Of a stretch of DNA of 64,000 nucleotides, positions 23,425-31,882 are shown piece after piece. The DNA is from Endozoicomonas numazuensis (GTDB taxonomy: Bacteria; Pseudomonadota; Gammaproteobacteria; Pseudomonadales; Endozoicomonadaceae), in the NCBI RefSeq assembly GCF_000722635.1, contig NZ_JOKH01000001.1:1555182-1619181 (forward strand), in the 5' to 3' direction. How positions within the stretch are numbered: position 1 is the stretch's first letter; each line of letters starts with the position of its first letter. A program made the position numbers and the translations under genes. The notes under the pieces were generated by a model that saw only the letters and a list, made by a program, of their open reading frames with translations, did not search any database and was not told the origin of the DNA.

Positions 23425-24808
23425 TTGGGTCTTAAAACCATTAGGTGAGTTGATATCTCTTCAAAGGGGGCATGATCTTCCTTCACAAGATCGTGTTGCT
23501 GGTTCAGTTCCTATTATGGGGTCTTCAGGAATCACTGGATTCCATAATAAAGCCAAAATCTCTGGCCCTGGAGTTGTTGTAGGAAGAAGTGGTAATTCTA
23601 TGGGAGAAGTCAGCTTCAGCTCCGAAGATTACTGGCCATTAAATACCTGTCTCTATATCACAGACTTCAAAGGGAATGATGTAAGGTACATTTATTACTT
23701 ACTCAAAACCATTAACTTTGATCAGTTTAATTCTGGAAGTGCACAGAAATCACTCAACAGAAATGCAGTTTATCCCTATGAAGTAAAAACAACGACATGC
23801 AAAGAAGAGCAAGAAAGAATTCGCAGAGTTTTAGCAAACCTCGAAGATAAAATCGAACTCAACCGCCAAACCAACCAAACCCTCGAACACATCGCCCAGG
23901 CCATTTTCAAAAGCTGGTTTGTGGATTTCGAACCCACCCGTGCCAAAATCGCCGCCATAGAAAACGGGCAAGACCCAGAGCGGGCGGCTATGTGTGCTAT
24001 CAGCGGCAAGTCATCCGACGAACTAGCACTGCTGGGTGCAGAACAGATTGAACAGCTGAAAGCTACTGCAGCACTGTTTCCGGAAGTGTTGGTTAAGTCG
24101 GAGTTGGGAGAGATTCCGGAGGGATGGTCTGAAAAAACTATCAACGACCTTTCTACTACAGTTGCTATGGGGCCATTTGGCTCAAACATAAAAGTAGATA
24201 CATTTGTTGAACAAGGTATTCCTATTATTAATGGTCAACAGCTTAGAGGGATTATGCTCACTGATAGTGATAATAATTTCATAACACCAGAACATGCTGA
24301 TCGACTAAGTAAATCAAATGTCTTCCGTGGAGACATTGTCATTACCCATCGAGGTACTTTAGGCCAAGTAAGCATAGTTACTGAAGGGTCACAATATGAT
24401 CGGTACATTGCCTCACAAAGCCAGTGCTTTATCAGGCCAAATAGAGAATTAATTTCCCCAGTATTTCTTGCTTTCTATTTTCATTCTTATATTGGTCAAC
24501 ATGAATTGTTCTCATATAAGTCTCAAGTGGGTGTACCTGCGATTGCTAAACCTGTAACTAATTTGAAGAAGATTGAGCTTGTCACACCATCAAAGGTGAT
24601 TTCAGATCAGTTTGAAAAAGTTGTTACTTCGCTCCAAGCAAAGATGACTAAAAATATTGAAGAATCCTCTTCATTGGGTTCGATAAGAGACACCCTCCTC
24701 CCCAAACTCCTCTCCGGCGAGCTAACGCCTTACTCAAACGCTGCAAAGTTTATTAAAAGTGATATGCTGAATAACACACCCGCCACTGCGGAGGCCAGCC
24801 CACAGTGA
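23417..24808 (+). CDS. hsdS: Type I restriction-modification system specificity subunit
   Basis: A 463-residue HsdS with two target-recognition domains (about residues 1-125 and 225-400). The conserved helical spacer between them reads LANLEDKIELNRQTNQTLEHI and IFKSWFVDFEP, as in the HsdS central region, and the C-terminal helix contains RDTLLPKLLSGEL. It determines the bipartite DNA target of the complex. The start is ATG 23417, overlapping the relic hsdM tail by eight bases. The end overlaps the next gene by four bases (GTGA). TRD2 and part of TRD1 look more AT-rich than the flanking segments, consistent with recombinational exchange of recognition domains. Confidence 0.93.
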   Translation: MSDWVLKPLGELISLQRGHDLPSQDRVAGSVPIMGSSGITGFHNKAKISGPGVVVGRSGNSMGEVSFSSEDYWPLNTCLYITDFKGNDVRYIYYLLKTINFDQFNSGSAQKSLNRNAVYPYEVKTTTCKEEQERIRRVLANLEDKIELNRQTNQTLEHIAQAIFKSWFVDFEPTRAKIAAIENGQDPERAAMCAISGKSSDELALLGAEQIEQLKATAALFPEVLVKSELGEIPEGWSEKTINDLSTTVAMGPFGSNIKVDTFVEQGIPIINGQQLRGIMLTDSDNNFITPEHADRLSKSNVFRGDIVITHRGTLGQVSIVTEGSQYDRYIASQSQCFIRPNRELISPVFLAFYFHSYIGQHELFSYKSQVGVPAIAKPVTNLKKIELVTPSKVISDQFEKVVTSLQAKMTKNIEESSSLGSIRDTLLPKLLSGELTPYSNAAKFIKSDMLNNTPATAEASPQ

Positions 24809-25875
24809 GCACACCACAAGAAGAACTGCCGTTGGCACCGCAAAAGGTGGACAACCGAATGATAAAGGTATTTGAGTTCAAAAATCTCGGACCACTGGAC
24901 TATGTGGCTGCCGATAATCTTGGCCAGATCAATCTGATCATTGGCCCCAACAGCGCCGGGAAAACCTGGCTATTAAAGGCTCTGTATGCTGCCATCCGTA
25001 CTCTCGAAGAAACCGGACGTGGACACAGTAACAGCAGCCTTTCAGACGTGCTGAGCGACAAACTCTACTGGACTTTCCAGAGTGGTAAGCTTGGAGATAT
25101 TGTCAGCAAGGGCAAAGGGAAGAAACTCTCAGCTTCGGTGACATTAAAAGGCCAACCTCCTTTGGACTTTAGTTTTGGGCAGGACACCGCTAAGCAGGTT
25201 GGTGATGTCACTAGTGAAGGGTTGCATCGCAGAGAAGCCAACTCGATATTTATGCCCCCCAAAGAGGTGCTGTCATTAGACAAAATCATTTTGCAAACTG
25301 CTATCATAGAAAAGCAATTTGGCTTTGATAGCACCTATACGGATTTGGTTTTGGCATTGCAGAAGCAAGAGCCTCAGGGTAAAAGCAACCTCCCCCTAGC
25401 TCAAACAGGCCATGCGCTTGAGAGTATGTTCGCAGGTCGTATTGAATACGATAGAAATCGTAAAGAATGGATTTATAAAGTTGGTAATACTCGCTTTTCT
25501 ATCAATGCGACAGCCGAGGGTATTAAGAAAATCGGCATACTGGACATTCTGATTCGTAATCAGTATCTAACTCAAGACTCCGTTGTGTTTATTGACGAAC
25601 CAGAATCAGCCCTTCACCCAACCGCTATTACTCAATTATTCGATATTATAGAGCTGTTAGCCAAGCAAGGTATGCAGTTTTTCATTGCCAGCCATTCTTA
25701 TTATGTGGTGAAGAAACTTTATATCACTGCGTTACAGGAAAATATTGATATTCCTGTCCTGATTGCTAACGGTAACGGCCAATGGCAACAAGCTAGCTTA
25801 AAAGACGGCATACCGGATAATGAAATCATCAACGAGTCTGTACGCTTGTTTGAACAGGAAATTGGAGTGGCCTGA
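24805..25875 (+). CDS. AAA/OLD-like ATPase of a two-gene accessory module
   Basis: A 356-residue ABC-type AAA ATPase (AAA_15/AAA_21-like). The Walker A is GPNSAGKT (residues 47-54), the Walker B FIDEPESALHP, and the D-loop/switch His in FIASHSYYVV. Such stand-alone ATPases drive antiphage modules with a nuclease partner. The start is GTG 24805, overlapping the hsdS stop; an internal ATG at residue 19 (MIKVFEF) is an alternative nearer the ATPase fold. The next gene follows after two bases and encodes a possible PD-(D/E)xK protein, so the two probably work together. Location inside a type I restriction locus supports a defence role, which is inferred. Confidence 0.8.
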   Translation: MSTPQEELPLAPQKVDNRMIKVFEFKNLGPLDYVAADNLGQINLIIGPNSAGKTWLLKALYAAIRTLEETGRGHSNSSLSDVLSDKLYWTFQSGKLGDIVSKGKGKKLSASVTLKGQPPLDFSFGQDTAKQVGDVTSEGLHRREANSIFMPPKEVLSLDKIILQTAIIEKQFGFDSTYTDLVLALQKQEPQGKSNLPLAQTGHALESMFAGRIEYDRNRKEWIYKVGNTRFSINATAEGIKKIGILDILIRNQYLTQDSVVFIDEPESALHPTAITQLFDIIELLAKQGMQFFIASHSYYVVKKLYITALQENIDIPVLIANGNGQWQQASLKDGIPDNEIINESVRLFEQEIGVA

Positions 25876-25877
25876 CC

Positions 25878-26381
25878 TTGGAATTTGAAGAATCAGGCCT
25901 GCAGTTTGAGTTTGATGATGATAGCTGCTACCGCATAGAACTTTGTCCTGCTGCAGAAGCTGTTGGCAAAGGTATCAAAAAAGCTGAGTTTCTGTGTGTA
26001 CAAGAGAACAATTTATGGGTACTTGAAGCAAAAAGTTCCATTCCAAATGAAACTAAAGACAAGGTCCGTTACGAAGAGTGGTGGCAAGAAATCTATGAAA
26101 AGCTCTATAACTCTCTGCAGCTCACAGCACTGGGGCTTGTAGGCCGCCATGAAGCGCTTGGTAATGGGGTGCCGGATAAACTGATATTTTCTGACTGGTC
26201 AGCACTCAAGATTCAACTTGTTCTTGTGATACCAGATGCACCCAAGGCCTACCTTCCTCCCCTGACCGATAAGCTTCAGAAAAAATTTCAAACACTTTTT
26301 CTGAAACTGTGGAAAATCAAACCCAATGAGATAATGGTTCTTAACCGGGACCTTGCTCGTCGCAAAGCTCTTTGCCAATAG
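25878..26381 (+). CDS. Putative PD-(D/E)xK nuclease-like partner of the ATPase
   Basis: A 167-residue protein starting at TTG 25878, two bases after the ATPase stop. Residues 37-52 read E-F-L...WVLEAK, giving an acidic residue, a beta-hairpin and an E50-x-K52 pair as in the PD-(D/E)xK nuclease core. The rest is mixed alpha/beta with VLVIPD later. I did not recognise a named family. The spacing and pairing with an AAA ATPase are typical of two-gene defence modules in which the ATPase senses and the nuclease acts. The nuclease call is motif-level only. Confidence 0.55.
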   Translation: MEFEESGLQFEFDDDSCYRIELCPAAEAVGKGIKKAEFLCVQENNLWVLEAKSSIPNETKDKVRYEEWWQEIYEKLYNSLQLTALGLVGRHEALGNGVPDKLIFSDWSALKIQLVLVIPDAPKAYLPPLTDKLQKKFQTLFLKLWKIKPNEIMVLNRDLARRKALCQ

Positions 26382-26417
26382 AGCCACAGGATAACAACAC
26401 CCAGCAGGAGCCAGCCT

Positions 26418-27624
26418 GTGTCTGAAACTCTCCCAAGCCATTACTCCCAATGGCTCAGCACCATCAAAAGCCGAATTCATTCGGCCCGTCAGCAAGCGGT
26501 ATTAGCGGTCAGTCGGGAAATGCTGGGGCTTTACTGGCAGATTGGCCATGAGATTCTTGAGCGTCAGCAGGCTGAAGGCTGGGGAGCCCAAGTGGTAAAG
26601 CAGCTGGCCCATGACCTTTAGCGCAGTTTTCCTGACCTCAAGGGCTTCTCACGGGCCAATTTGATGTATATGCGTGCCTTTGCTGATGCCTGGCCTGATT
26701 TTACCGGGGAGTCAAATGTCCAACAGACTGTTGGACAAATTCCCTGGGGGCATAACCTTCTGCTGTTAAGCAAGCTGAAAGACCGTCAGCAGCGCTTGGA
26801 ATACGCCACCAAAACCATTGAAAACGGCTGGTCTCGCAATGTACTGGCACACCAGATAGAGAGCCGCCTGTTGGAACGTCAGGGCGCAGCCGTGAGCAAT
26901 TTTGAACAGTCTCTACCTGATTCCCAATCGGAACTGGCACAGCAAACTCTGAAAGACCCTTACCTGTTTGATTTTTTATCCTTGGAAGAAGCGGCGAAAG
27001 AACGGGATATCGAGCAGGCTCTGACCCGACATATCAGTCTGTTTTTGCTTGAGCTGGGTGCAGGTTTTGCCTATGTGGGCCAACAGGTGCATCTAGCCCG
27101 GATATTTCATAAACTTGCTCCCGATCTCGCTTGTTCTTTGGCGCTCTAAGGGAGTTTTACTCAGTCGACCGTACTCCCCGGTACGGCGCTCCTTCGCAAA
27201 ATCCCTTAGAGCGCCAAAGTCCTGCGCGAGACTCGGGGCAGTTTATGAAATATCCGGGCTAGAGGTTGGGGACGATGATTTTTATATGGACTTGCTGTTC
27301 TATCACCTGAAACTGCGCTGCTATATCGTGGTGGAGTTGAAAACCGGTGATTTTAAACCTGAGCATGTCGGCCAACTTAACTTTTACCTTTCGGCGGTAG
27401 ACAGCCAGATGAAAGCAGAACAGGATGCTCCGAGCATCGGTCTGCTGCTGTGCAAGAGCCGAAACAAGGTAGTGGCCGAATATGCCCTCAGGGATAATGC
27501 CAAGCCCATAGGCGTTGCAGAGTATCAACTGGCTCAGACATTGCCAGATGAACTGGAAGATAAACTGCCCAGTATTGAACAGATTGAGAAGGAAATTTCC
27601 CTTCTTCCTGAAGATGCGAAATAA
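26418..27624 (+). pseudogene. DUF1016/YhcG-family nuclease, broken
   Basis: Three pieces together make one DUF1016 (YhcG, PDDEXK) protein. The N-terminal part (26418-26621, LYWQIGHEILERQ) ends at an in-frame TAG at 26619 in AHDL-stop-RSFPDLKGFS. The middle part continues in the same frame to QQVHL, where a 164-bp TA-flanked element shifts the frame. The C-terminal part contains DFYMDLLFYHLKLRCYIVVELKTG, the nuclease core (D...ELK). Removing the element with one TA rejoins VHLEVGDDDFY in frame, leaving only the nonsense codon. YhcG proteins often accompany type I restriction genes. Two independent lesions indicate decay. Confidence 0.9.
27094..27261. mobile_element. MITE-like palindromic element, 164 bp, TA target duplication
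   Basis: The element runs from 27096 to 27259 and is bounded by TA on both sides. Its ends are perfect 20-base inverted repeats (GCCCGGATATTTCATAAACT). Inner arms TTTGGCGCTCTAAGGGA and complement also pair, so the whole element can fold into one long hairpin. It encodes no transposase. TA duplication points to mobilisation by an IS630/Tc1-mariner-type transposase elsewhere in the genome (inference). Confidence 0.9.
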
Positions 27625-27638
27625 TTTTTAAACAGGAC

Positions 27639-27809
27639 AAATTTGTGGTTTTCCGGCATACCCTCAATGCCTTCAGGAAAGATGAATCAGAATGGGATTC
27701 AGTATGTGTAAAAAATGCAACAACTACGGTCGACGGCAAAACCTATCAGGTTCTGTACTTTAAGCTCAATATGATTATCTCCGTAGGCTTACTAAACATA
27801 TTAATGTAG
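27639..27809 (+). pseudogene. RhuM-family fragment
   Basis: An open frame encodes NAFRKDESEWDSVCVKN and DGKTYQVLYFKLNMIISVG, matching the conserved middle of RhuM/virulence-protein homologues (the DGKTY...YNLDMIISVGYRV block). The frame then runs into unrelated codons and a TAG at 27807, and no N-terminal or C-terminal domain remains. RhuM-like genes are frequent cargo in type I restriction loci, which fits its place. It lacks a start codon and is a remnant. Confidence 0.65.
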
Positions 27810-27872
27810 ATGAATAGCTGCTTGAGCGGTAACATGACCACTGTCGGGTACTGGTAGCCAACAGGATTTTGA

Positions 27873-28391
27873 ATGCTGACTATCGAAATGCTTGAAGATA
27901 CAGCAGCTAAACAGAAGCTTGCTTCTCTTGTTGAAAAAAAGCTTCTATATCAAGATGGTAGCGGTCGCGGAACGATTTATTTCACCGCTCAGGCTATGGC
28001 AGAAGATACGATGTTAGAACTCATTTCCAAAGGGATGGAAATGGAAAGATCCTGGCCTGAGGGTGAAAGGTCCGGACCTTGCCCCGAAGGGTCTGGACCT
28101 TTCACTCCAAGCTCCGGACCTTTAGAGAACGAGCTGACGGCCCTGGCAATACCCATCGCCTCAAAAAAGCGCGCCCCCAGTGAAGAGGTTCGTCAGGCCA
28201 TTCTTGGCCTGTGTGCCCTGAGAACATTGCAACTTGAAGAACTGGAAAAACTGCTGAATCGAAGTGGCGAATCACTGCGCAAAAAATACCTGCAACAATT
28301 GATCAAAGAGCACAAACATCAGGTTGATGTACCCGACCAAGCTCAATCACCCCCAGCAGGCCTATATTACCGTTGGGTCAGAGATCGATAA
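27873..28391 (+). pseudogene. C-terminal fragment of an AlbA_2-type regulator
   Basis: A 172-residue frame resembles only the C-terminal third of COG2865-type proteins. It has a winged-helix end (LASLVEKKLLYQDGSGRGTIYFT), a low-complexity hinge with degenerate SGP units (residues 65-90) and the terminal helical module ILGLCALRTLQLEELEKLLNRSGESLRKKYL. The AlbA_2 and ATP-binding domains are absent, and the region before it holds a RhuM remnant. It ends 9 bases before hsdR. It may be translated, but as a full-length family member it is truncated. It is not a copy of the intact AlbA_2 gene at 21896. Confidence 0.6.
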
Positions 28392-28400
28392 GGAGTACAA

Positions 28401-31400
28401 ATGATCACTGAAGATCAACTGGAACAACTCTGTCTGGAATGGTTCGAGAGCATCGGCTACGACTCAGTATCCGGCTATGATATTGCGCCGGACGGTGATT
28501 ACTCTGAACGCTCGGATTATCGTCAGATTTTCCTGCCTGGGCGTTTGCTGGAGCAGCTGGAAATCATAAATCCCCATATACCTATGGCAACATTGGAAGC
28601 TGTCGTTCAACGGGTAAGCAAACCGGACACGCCTATCCTTATCAAAAATAATAAAGCCTTCCACCAGCTGCTTCTGGAAGGCGTGAAGGTAGAGTTTAAG
28701 CGAGACAACGAAACGGTTGTAGATTATGTACGACTGGTTGATTATGACAAACGTGATAACAATCAATTTTTGGTAGTTAACCAATTTACTATTTCTGGCA
28801 GTAAAGGTCTCAGACGCCCAGATATCATTGTCTTCATTAATGGGCTGCCGTTAGCGGTCATTGAACTGAAAAACCCGGCTGACAGTAATGCCGATATCTG
28901 GTCCGCCTTTCAGCAGCTGCAGACCTATAAAGAAGAAATCTCCGACCTGTTTGTGTTTAACGAGGCTCTGGTAGTCAGTGATGGACTGAATGCGCGGGTG
29001 GGCTCCCTGACAGCGAACAAAGAGCGCTTTCTGCCTTGGCGCACTATAGCCAATGAAAACGATAAGCCGCTGTTTGAATATCACCTGGAAACTTTGATCA
29101 AAGGCTTTTTCAAGCCCGAACTGTTTCTGGACTATATTCGTCACTTCGTTCTGTTTGAGACCGAAGGCGATGCGATTATTAAGAAGATTGCCGGTTACCA
29201 CCAGTTCCATGCCGTACGGGAAGCTGTTAAAGCCACGGTTATTGCAGCCCGTCAAGATGATCTAAATGCGGTTGCAGAACCAAGAGCTAACTATGGCGAC
29301 AAGGTTGTGCCCGGCTCGGGTAAAGCCGGTGTCGTCTGGCACACCCAGGGGTCAGGCAAATCCATCTCCATGGTTTGCTATGCCGGAAAGTTACTAGCCC
29401 AACCGGAGATGAACAACCCTACATTAGTTGTCGTTACCGACCGAAGCGACCTGGATGGCCAACTGTTCAACACATTCGGCATGGCTGCCGAATCACTCAA
29501 GCAAACACCCGTACAGGCAACAGACCGGGATGACCTGCGGGATATTCTGGCTTCACGACAATCTGGCGGAATTGTGTTTACCACGGTTCAGAAGTTTGCG
29601 CTTTTGGCTGATGAGATCAGCCACCCTGTATTGAGTGACAGGCACAATATTGTTGTGGTCAGCGATGAGGCTCACCGGAGCCAGTATGGGGATAAAGCCA
29701 AATTTAATAAGGACACAGGCAAATACACGTTTGGCTATTCCAAGCATATGCGTGATGCGTTGCCTATGGCATCGTTTATTGGCTTTACCGGTACACCGAT
29801 CGACTCTGCCGATAAAGATACCCGGGCAGTGTTTGGTGATTATGTCTCCATCTACGATATTCAGGATGCCGTAGACGACGGTGCAACTGTGCCAATCTAC
29901 TACGAATCCCGTCTTGCCAAACTGGATATCAAACAGGAACAGATCGAAAGCCTCAATGAAGAAGTAGACGAAATTATTGAGGACGAAGAAACCGAGCTAC
30001 AGGAGAAGACCAAATCTAAATGGGCAGCTCTTGAAAAGCTGGTTGGCAGTGAGCCACGGATTGAACAGGTTGCCAAAGATCTTGTAGCTCATTATGAAAA
30101 TCGCATCAGCACAATGCCCGGCAAGGCGATGATCGTTGCCATGAGCCGGGAGATTTGTGTAGATATGTACAATGCCATTGTGGCTCTGAAGCCCGATTGG
30201 CAAGGCTCTCCATTAGGCGCGGCCACTGACCCAGCCAAAGGAGTCATCAAGATTGTGATGACCGGCTCCGCCTCCGATAAAGAAAAGCTGCAGCCCCATA
30301 TCTACAACAAAGAGACCAAGAAGCTGTTTGAGAAACGCTTCAAGGATGTGAATGATCCGTTGCAACTGGTGATTGTGCGAGATATGTGGCTGACCGGCTT
30401 CGATGCACCCAACTGCCATACCATGTACATCGATAAGCCTATGAAGGGCCATAACCTGATGCAGGCCATTGCCAGGGTTAACCGGGTATTCAAGGACAAA
30501 CCCGGTGGCCTGGTGGTGGATTACATTGGTATCGCAAACGAACTGAAACATGCACTGAACACCTATACCAACTCCAACGGTAAAGGCAAGCCCACCCACG
30601 ACGCCAATGAAGCTTTCGCTATCCTCCTGGAAAAGATGGATGTGGCCAGAGGAATGTTTGCTACTCCAGTTAATGGACAACCCTTTGATTACAGCAACTT
30701 TGAATCCAACGCTTTGCAATTATTGCCAGGTGCAATGGGGCATATTCTGGCGCTGGTCGGTCCTTCCGGAGCGCCTGCGGCCAATCAAAAGCTGGACGGC
30801 AAGAAAAGGTTTCTGGATGTGATGGCTGCCATCAGTTCCGCTTACACCCTGTGCAGCACCCTTGATGAAGCGGAGCCACTGAAAAAAGAAATCGCGTTTC
30901 TGGCCGCTGTTAAAGCCGCGATCAGCAAGTACACAAGCGTTGACAAAAAGCGTACCGATGAAGAGAAAAACTCTGCCCTGAAACAGATCATCGATAATGC
31001 CATTGTTGCTGAAGGGGTGGATGACATCTTTGAAATGGTAGGGCTGGATCGCCCGAATATCGGGTTGCTATCCCCTGAATTTATGGAAGATGTCGCCAAC
31101 CTGCCCCAGAAGAACCTGGCGGTAGAGCTTCTGGAAAAGCTTCTGCGGGATGAAGTGAAAGCCCGGATGAAAACCGATGTGGTTTCCGAGAAGAAATACT
31201 CTGACCGCATTATGGAAACACTGCGGAAATACCATAACCGCGCCATTGAAACGGCCCAGGTGATTGAAGAGCTGATCAAGATGGCCAAGGAGATGGCAGT
31301 AGATGCAGAGCTGGCCGAGAAATCCGGCCTTAACCCTGATGAAATAGCTTTCTATCGCGCCCTGATTCAGAACGAATCGGCAGTCAAAGAGCTGGGTGAT

Positions 31401-31619
31401 AGTAATCTGCGAGAACTGGCCAAATATGTAACAGCACAACTGCGTAAAAGCACAACGGTGGACTGGCAAGTCCGGGACAGTGTACGAGCTAAGTTGCGTA
31501 ACCTGATTCGTCGAGTCTTGCGGAAATGGAAGTACCCACCCGATGAAGCCAAGGACGCCATTGAGTTGTGCCTGAAGCAGGCTGAGGTGCTGTCTAATCA
31601 GTGGAGTTCTTCAATGTAA
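28401..31619 (+). CDS. hsdR: Type I restriction enzyme endonuclease/translocase subunit
   Basis: A 1072-residue HsdR. The N-terminal nuclease domain has RPDIIVFINGLPLAVIELKN (Asp about 140, ExK about 154-156). The motor has Walker A QGSGKS near 315, the DEAH box SDEAHRSQYG near 421, motif III FIGFTGTP and motif VI QAIARVNR. The C-terminal helical region contacts the methyltransferase. It translocates DNA by ATP hydrolysis and cuts away from the unmodified site. The start at ATG 28401 has AAGGAG eight bases before it. Domain structure and length look intact, so with intact HsdM and HsdS the system is probably functional despite the decayed genes in between. Confidence 0.95.
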   Translation: MITEDQLEQLCLEWFESIGYDSVSGYDIAPDGDYSERSDYRQIFLPGRLLEQLEIINPHIPMATLEAVVQRVSKPDTPILIKNNKAFHQLLLEGVKVEFKRDNETVVDYVRLVDYDKRDNNQFLVVNQFTISGSKGLRRPDIIVFINGLPLAVIELKNPADSNADIWSAFQQLQTYKEEISDLFVFNEALVVSDGLNARVGSLTANKERFLPWRTIANENDKPLFEYHLETLIKGFFKPELFLDYIRHFVLFETEGDAIIKKIAGYHQFHAVREAVKATVIAARQDDLNAVAEPRANYGDKVVPGSGKAGVVWHTQGSGKSISMVCYAGKLLAQPEMNNPTLVVVTDRSDLDGQLFNTFGMAAESLKQTPVQATDRDDLRDILASRQSGGIVFTTVQKFALLADEISHPVLSDRHNIVVVSDEAHRSQYGDKAKFNKDTGKYTFGYSKHMRDALPMASFIGFTGTPIDSADKDTRAVFGDYVSIYDIQDAVDDGATVPIYYESRLAKLDIKQEQIESLNEEVDEIIEDEETELQEKTKSKWAALEKLVGSEPRIEQVAKDLVAHYENRISTMPGKAMIVAMSREICVDMYNAIVALKPDWQGSPLGAATDPAKGVIKIVMTGSASDKEKLQPHIYNKETKKLFEKRFKDVNDPLQLVIVRDMWLTGFDAPNCHTMYIDKPMKGHNLMQAIARVNRVFKDKPGGLVVDYIGIANELKHALNTYTNSNGKGKPTHDANEAFAILLEKMDVARGMFATPVNGQPFDYSNFESNALQLLPGAMGHILALVGPSGAPAANQKLDGKKRFLDVMAAISSAYTLCSTLDEAEPLKKEIAFLAAVKAAISKYTSVDKKRTDEEKNSALKQIIDNAIVAEGVDDIFEMVGLDRPNIGLLSPEFMEDVANLPQKNLAVELLEKLLRDEVKARMKTDVVSEKKYSDRIMETLRKYHNRAIETAQVIEELIKMAKEMAVDAELAEKSGLNPDEIAFYRALIQNESAVKELGDSNLRELAKYVTAQLRKSTTVDWQVRDSVRAKLRNLIRRVLRKWKYPPDEAKDAIELCLKQAEVLSNQWSSSM

Positions 31620-31735
31620 ACCGTAGCAACATAGAATTCAAAGGAGGCGAACGTGTCTATTTTAAATTCAATGTTGGCACGGCTTAACACAGAGGAAACA
31701 AGCTGTTTCTGTCTGCCTCCCTGTGGCACGGAGAA

Positions 31736-31882
31736 GGTTTATTTCAATCGACCGTACACACCAGTCCGGCACTCCATAGCTTAACCCCTTATGACCGGAT
31801 GGGATGCAGGAGCTAGAACAACTCTGGAACAGGTGTCGAGTGCCGCAAGGTTCTGCGCGACCATCGCAGAAATTTCCGGGTT
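31736..31882. repeat. Degenerate relative of the 27094 MITE
   Basis: The segment GTTTATTTCAATCGACCGTA...CCGGCACTCC resembles the centre of the element at 27094 (GTTTTACTCAGTCGACCGTA...CGGCGCTCC). TCTGCGCGA and AAATTTCCGGG correspond to its right arm. The match is patchy and the left end is not clear. It fills the gap between hsdR and the DUF1254 gene, where no ORF was recognised. Confidence 0.4.

Noticed and set aside
20218-31619. Prophage or integrative element spanning the defence island
   Set aside because: No integrase, attachment-site duplication, tRNA target or structural genes were seen at either edge.
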